Shown: piece after piece, positions 14,029 to 14,731 of the stretch
Numbering within the stretch: the first letter of the stretch is position 1
Layout of the letters: every line of letters begins with the position of its first letter
NCBI GenBank assembly: GCA_038318895.1
Contig: JBBQCS010000073.1
Span: 1-14,731 of the forward strand
Length of the DNA stretch: 14,731 bases
Source: UBA11222 sp030652895
GTDB taxonomy: Bacteria > Pseudomonadota > Alphaproteobacteria > UBA11222
Direction: 5' to 3'
Program-made: the position numbers and the translations under genes
The notes under the pieces: generated by a model
The model's database searches: none
What the model was told of the DNA's origin: nothing
Seen by the model: only the letters and a program-made list of their open reading frames with translations

Positions 14029-14469
14029 ACTGAAGTGTGGGAGCGGACCCGCGAAGACGGCTTTGTTATCAGCACGGACACGTCGCGTCTGGATATGTCA
14101 TGGATAGTTGATTTTTTGAAGAATGAAAGTTACTGGGCCAATCATATTTCTGGCGCGGTCATAGAAAAATCAATCCGGAACTCAATCCCGTTTGGTCTTT
14201 ATAATCCGGCAGGCAAACAATCGGGATTTTCACTGGTAGTGAGTGATCGGGCGCGCTACGCATGGCTTGGCGATGTCTGTATTGACAAGGCCTGCCGCGG
14301 GCGGGGCCTTGGCGTATGGCTGGTTCAAAATGTCTTGGCTTATCCTGAATTTGAGACAGTAAACCGTTGGGCGTTGCGCACCAAAGACGCGCATACGCTT
14401 TATGAAAAATTTGGCTTCCGCCGTACCGGAGATAGTGAAGGCCGCGCCATGGAATTGACGTGGCCCTGA
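14026..14469 (+). CDS. GNAT family N-acetyltransferase
   Basis: This 147-residue protein would transfer an acetyl group from acetyl-CoA to an unknown amine. The acetyl-CoA pyrophosphate-binding motif A is R91-G-R-G-L-G96, preceded by the strand L-G-D-V-C-I-D. The family's typical end is D-A-H-T-L-Y-E-K-F-G-F-R-R. The N-terminal half, with Y-W-A and F-G-L-Y, is of a common stand-alone GNAT type. Its Shine-Dalgarno (GGAG, 14013-14016) is supplied by the relic hydrolase codons in the right direct repeat. It therefore probably once followed the MBL-fold gene directly and was translationally coupled to it. Confidence 0.9.
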   Translation: MTEVWERTREDGFVISTDTSRLDMSWIVDFLKNESYWANHISGAVIEKSIRNSIPFGLYNPAGKQSGFSLVVSDRARYAWLGDVCIDKACRGRGLGVWLVQNVLAYPEFETVNRWALRTKDAHTLYEKFGFRRTGDSEGRAMELTWP

Positions 14470-14509
14470 AGCGCTCTCAGAATGACGAAACGGAAACTTT
14501 CAGCGTCCC

Positions 14510-14731
14510 TCACACATACGTGCTGCCCTTCATCCCCGTCGTCAGATCCTGGCGCAGTTTGACATTGACCAGCGCGGGTTTGCCCGATGCGAAGGCGCGC
14601 GTGAGCGCGGGGCGGATTTCTTCGGGGCGTTCGCAATATTCGCCGTGTCCGCCCAGCGCTTCGACAACCTTGTCATAGCGGGTATAGTTCAGCGTCGTCG
14701 CAATCATCCGGTTGGCGCCATAGGTGCTGGC
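14510..14731 (-). CDS. Thiamine-diphosphate-dependent enzyme, C-terminal fragment (acetolactate synthase-like)
   Basis: Only the last 73 codons are present; the gene enters from the right edge. N-Y-T-R-Y-D-K-V-V-E-A-L-G-G-H-G-E-Y and P-E-E-I-R-P-A-L-x-R-A-F-A-S-G-K-P-A-L-V-N-V match the end of the C-terminal pyrophosphate-binding domain of the acetolactate synthase/oxalyl-CoA decarboxylase superfamily. The cofactor motif lies outside the window, so the exact enzyme cannot be told. It converges on the GNAT gene with 40 bp between stops and no clear terminator there. Confidence 0.8.
   Translation of the reverse strand, partial: ASTYGANRMIATTLNYTRYDKVVEALGGHGEYCERPEEIRPALTRAFASGKPALVNVKLRQDLTTGMKGSTYV

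Overview
The window looks like chromosome of a mid-to-high GC alphaproteobacterium. The evidence is a tightly packed run of envelope and housekeeping genes (mltB-like, rlpA, dacA, tmk, holB, metG, tatD, a PhnP-like hydrolase) in an order I associate with that class, a zinc-knuckle-free type of methionyl-tRNA synthetase, and a small DUF1289 protein beside a retropepsin-like membrane protease. No genus can be assigned from sequence alone.

Layout. Positions 1-1137 (minus strand) hold the start of a metallophosphoesterase that runs off the left edge, a membrane-anchored retropepsin-like aspartic protease and a DUF1289 protein, then a tRNA-Asn. From 1450 to 3643 come a small membrane protein, a convergent left-handed beta-helix acyltransferase-like gene, and a divergent TetR regulator/VOC pair sharing an intergenic region with inverted repeats. 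A tRNA-Ser follows at 3727-3816. From about 3985 to 12146 eight plus-strand genes, with gaps of 25 bp or less or short overlaps, form what is almost certainly one operon: three peptidoglycan enzymes (lytic transglycosylase B, RlpA, D,D-carboxypeptidase), thymidylate kinase, DNA polymerase III delta', methionyl-tRNA synthetase, TatD nuclease and a metallo-beta-lactamase-fold hydrolase.

The accessory part is 12121-14028. An AT-richer two-gene cassette is bracketed by a 32-bp direct repeat (two mismatches) that copies the last codons of the hydrolase gene and the start of the following gene. It has its own near-consensus sigma-70 promoter and encodes (a) a 334-residue protein joining a phage MuF-type minor-head module to an unrecognised C-terminal domain carrying 24-residue tandem repeats, and (b) a six-helix membrane protein resembling the first third of DUF4153 proteins. 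Part (a) is organised like MuF polymorphic toxins and (b) is placed like an immunity protein; both functions are inference. A GNAT acetyltransferase that probably once followed the hydrolase directly lies just beyond the right-hand repeat. The end of a thiamine-diphosphate enzyme gene enters from the right edge on the minus strand.

No IS element, integrase, CRISPR array or rRNA was found. No gene-free stretch exceeds 300 bases; the longest, 2348-2548, holds the tetR terminator and further small hairpins.
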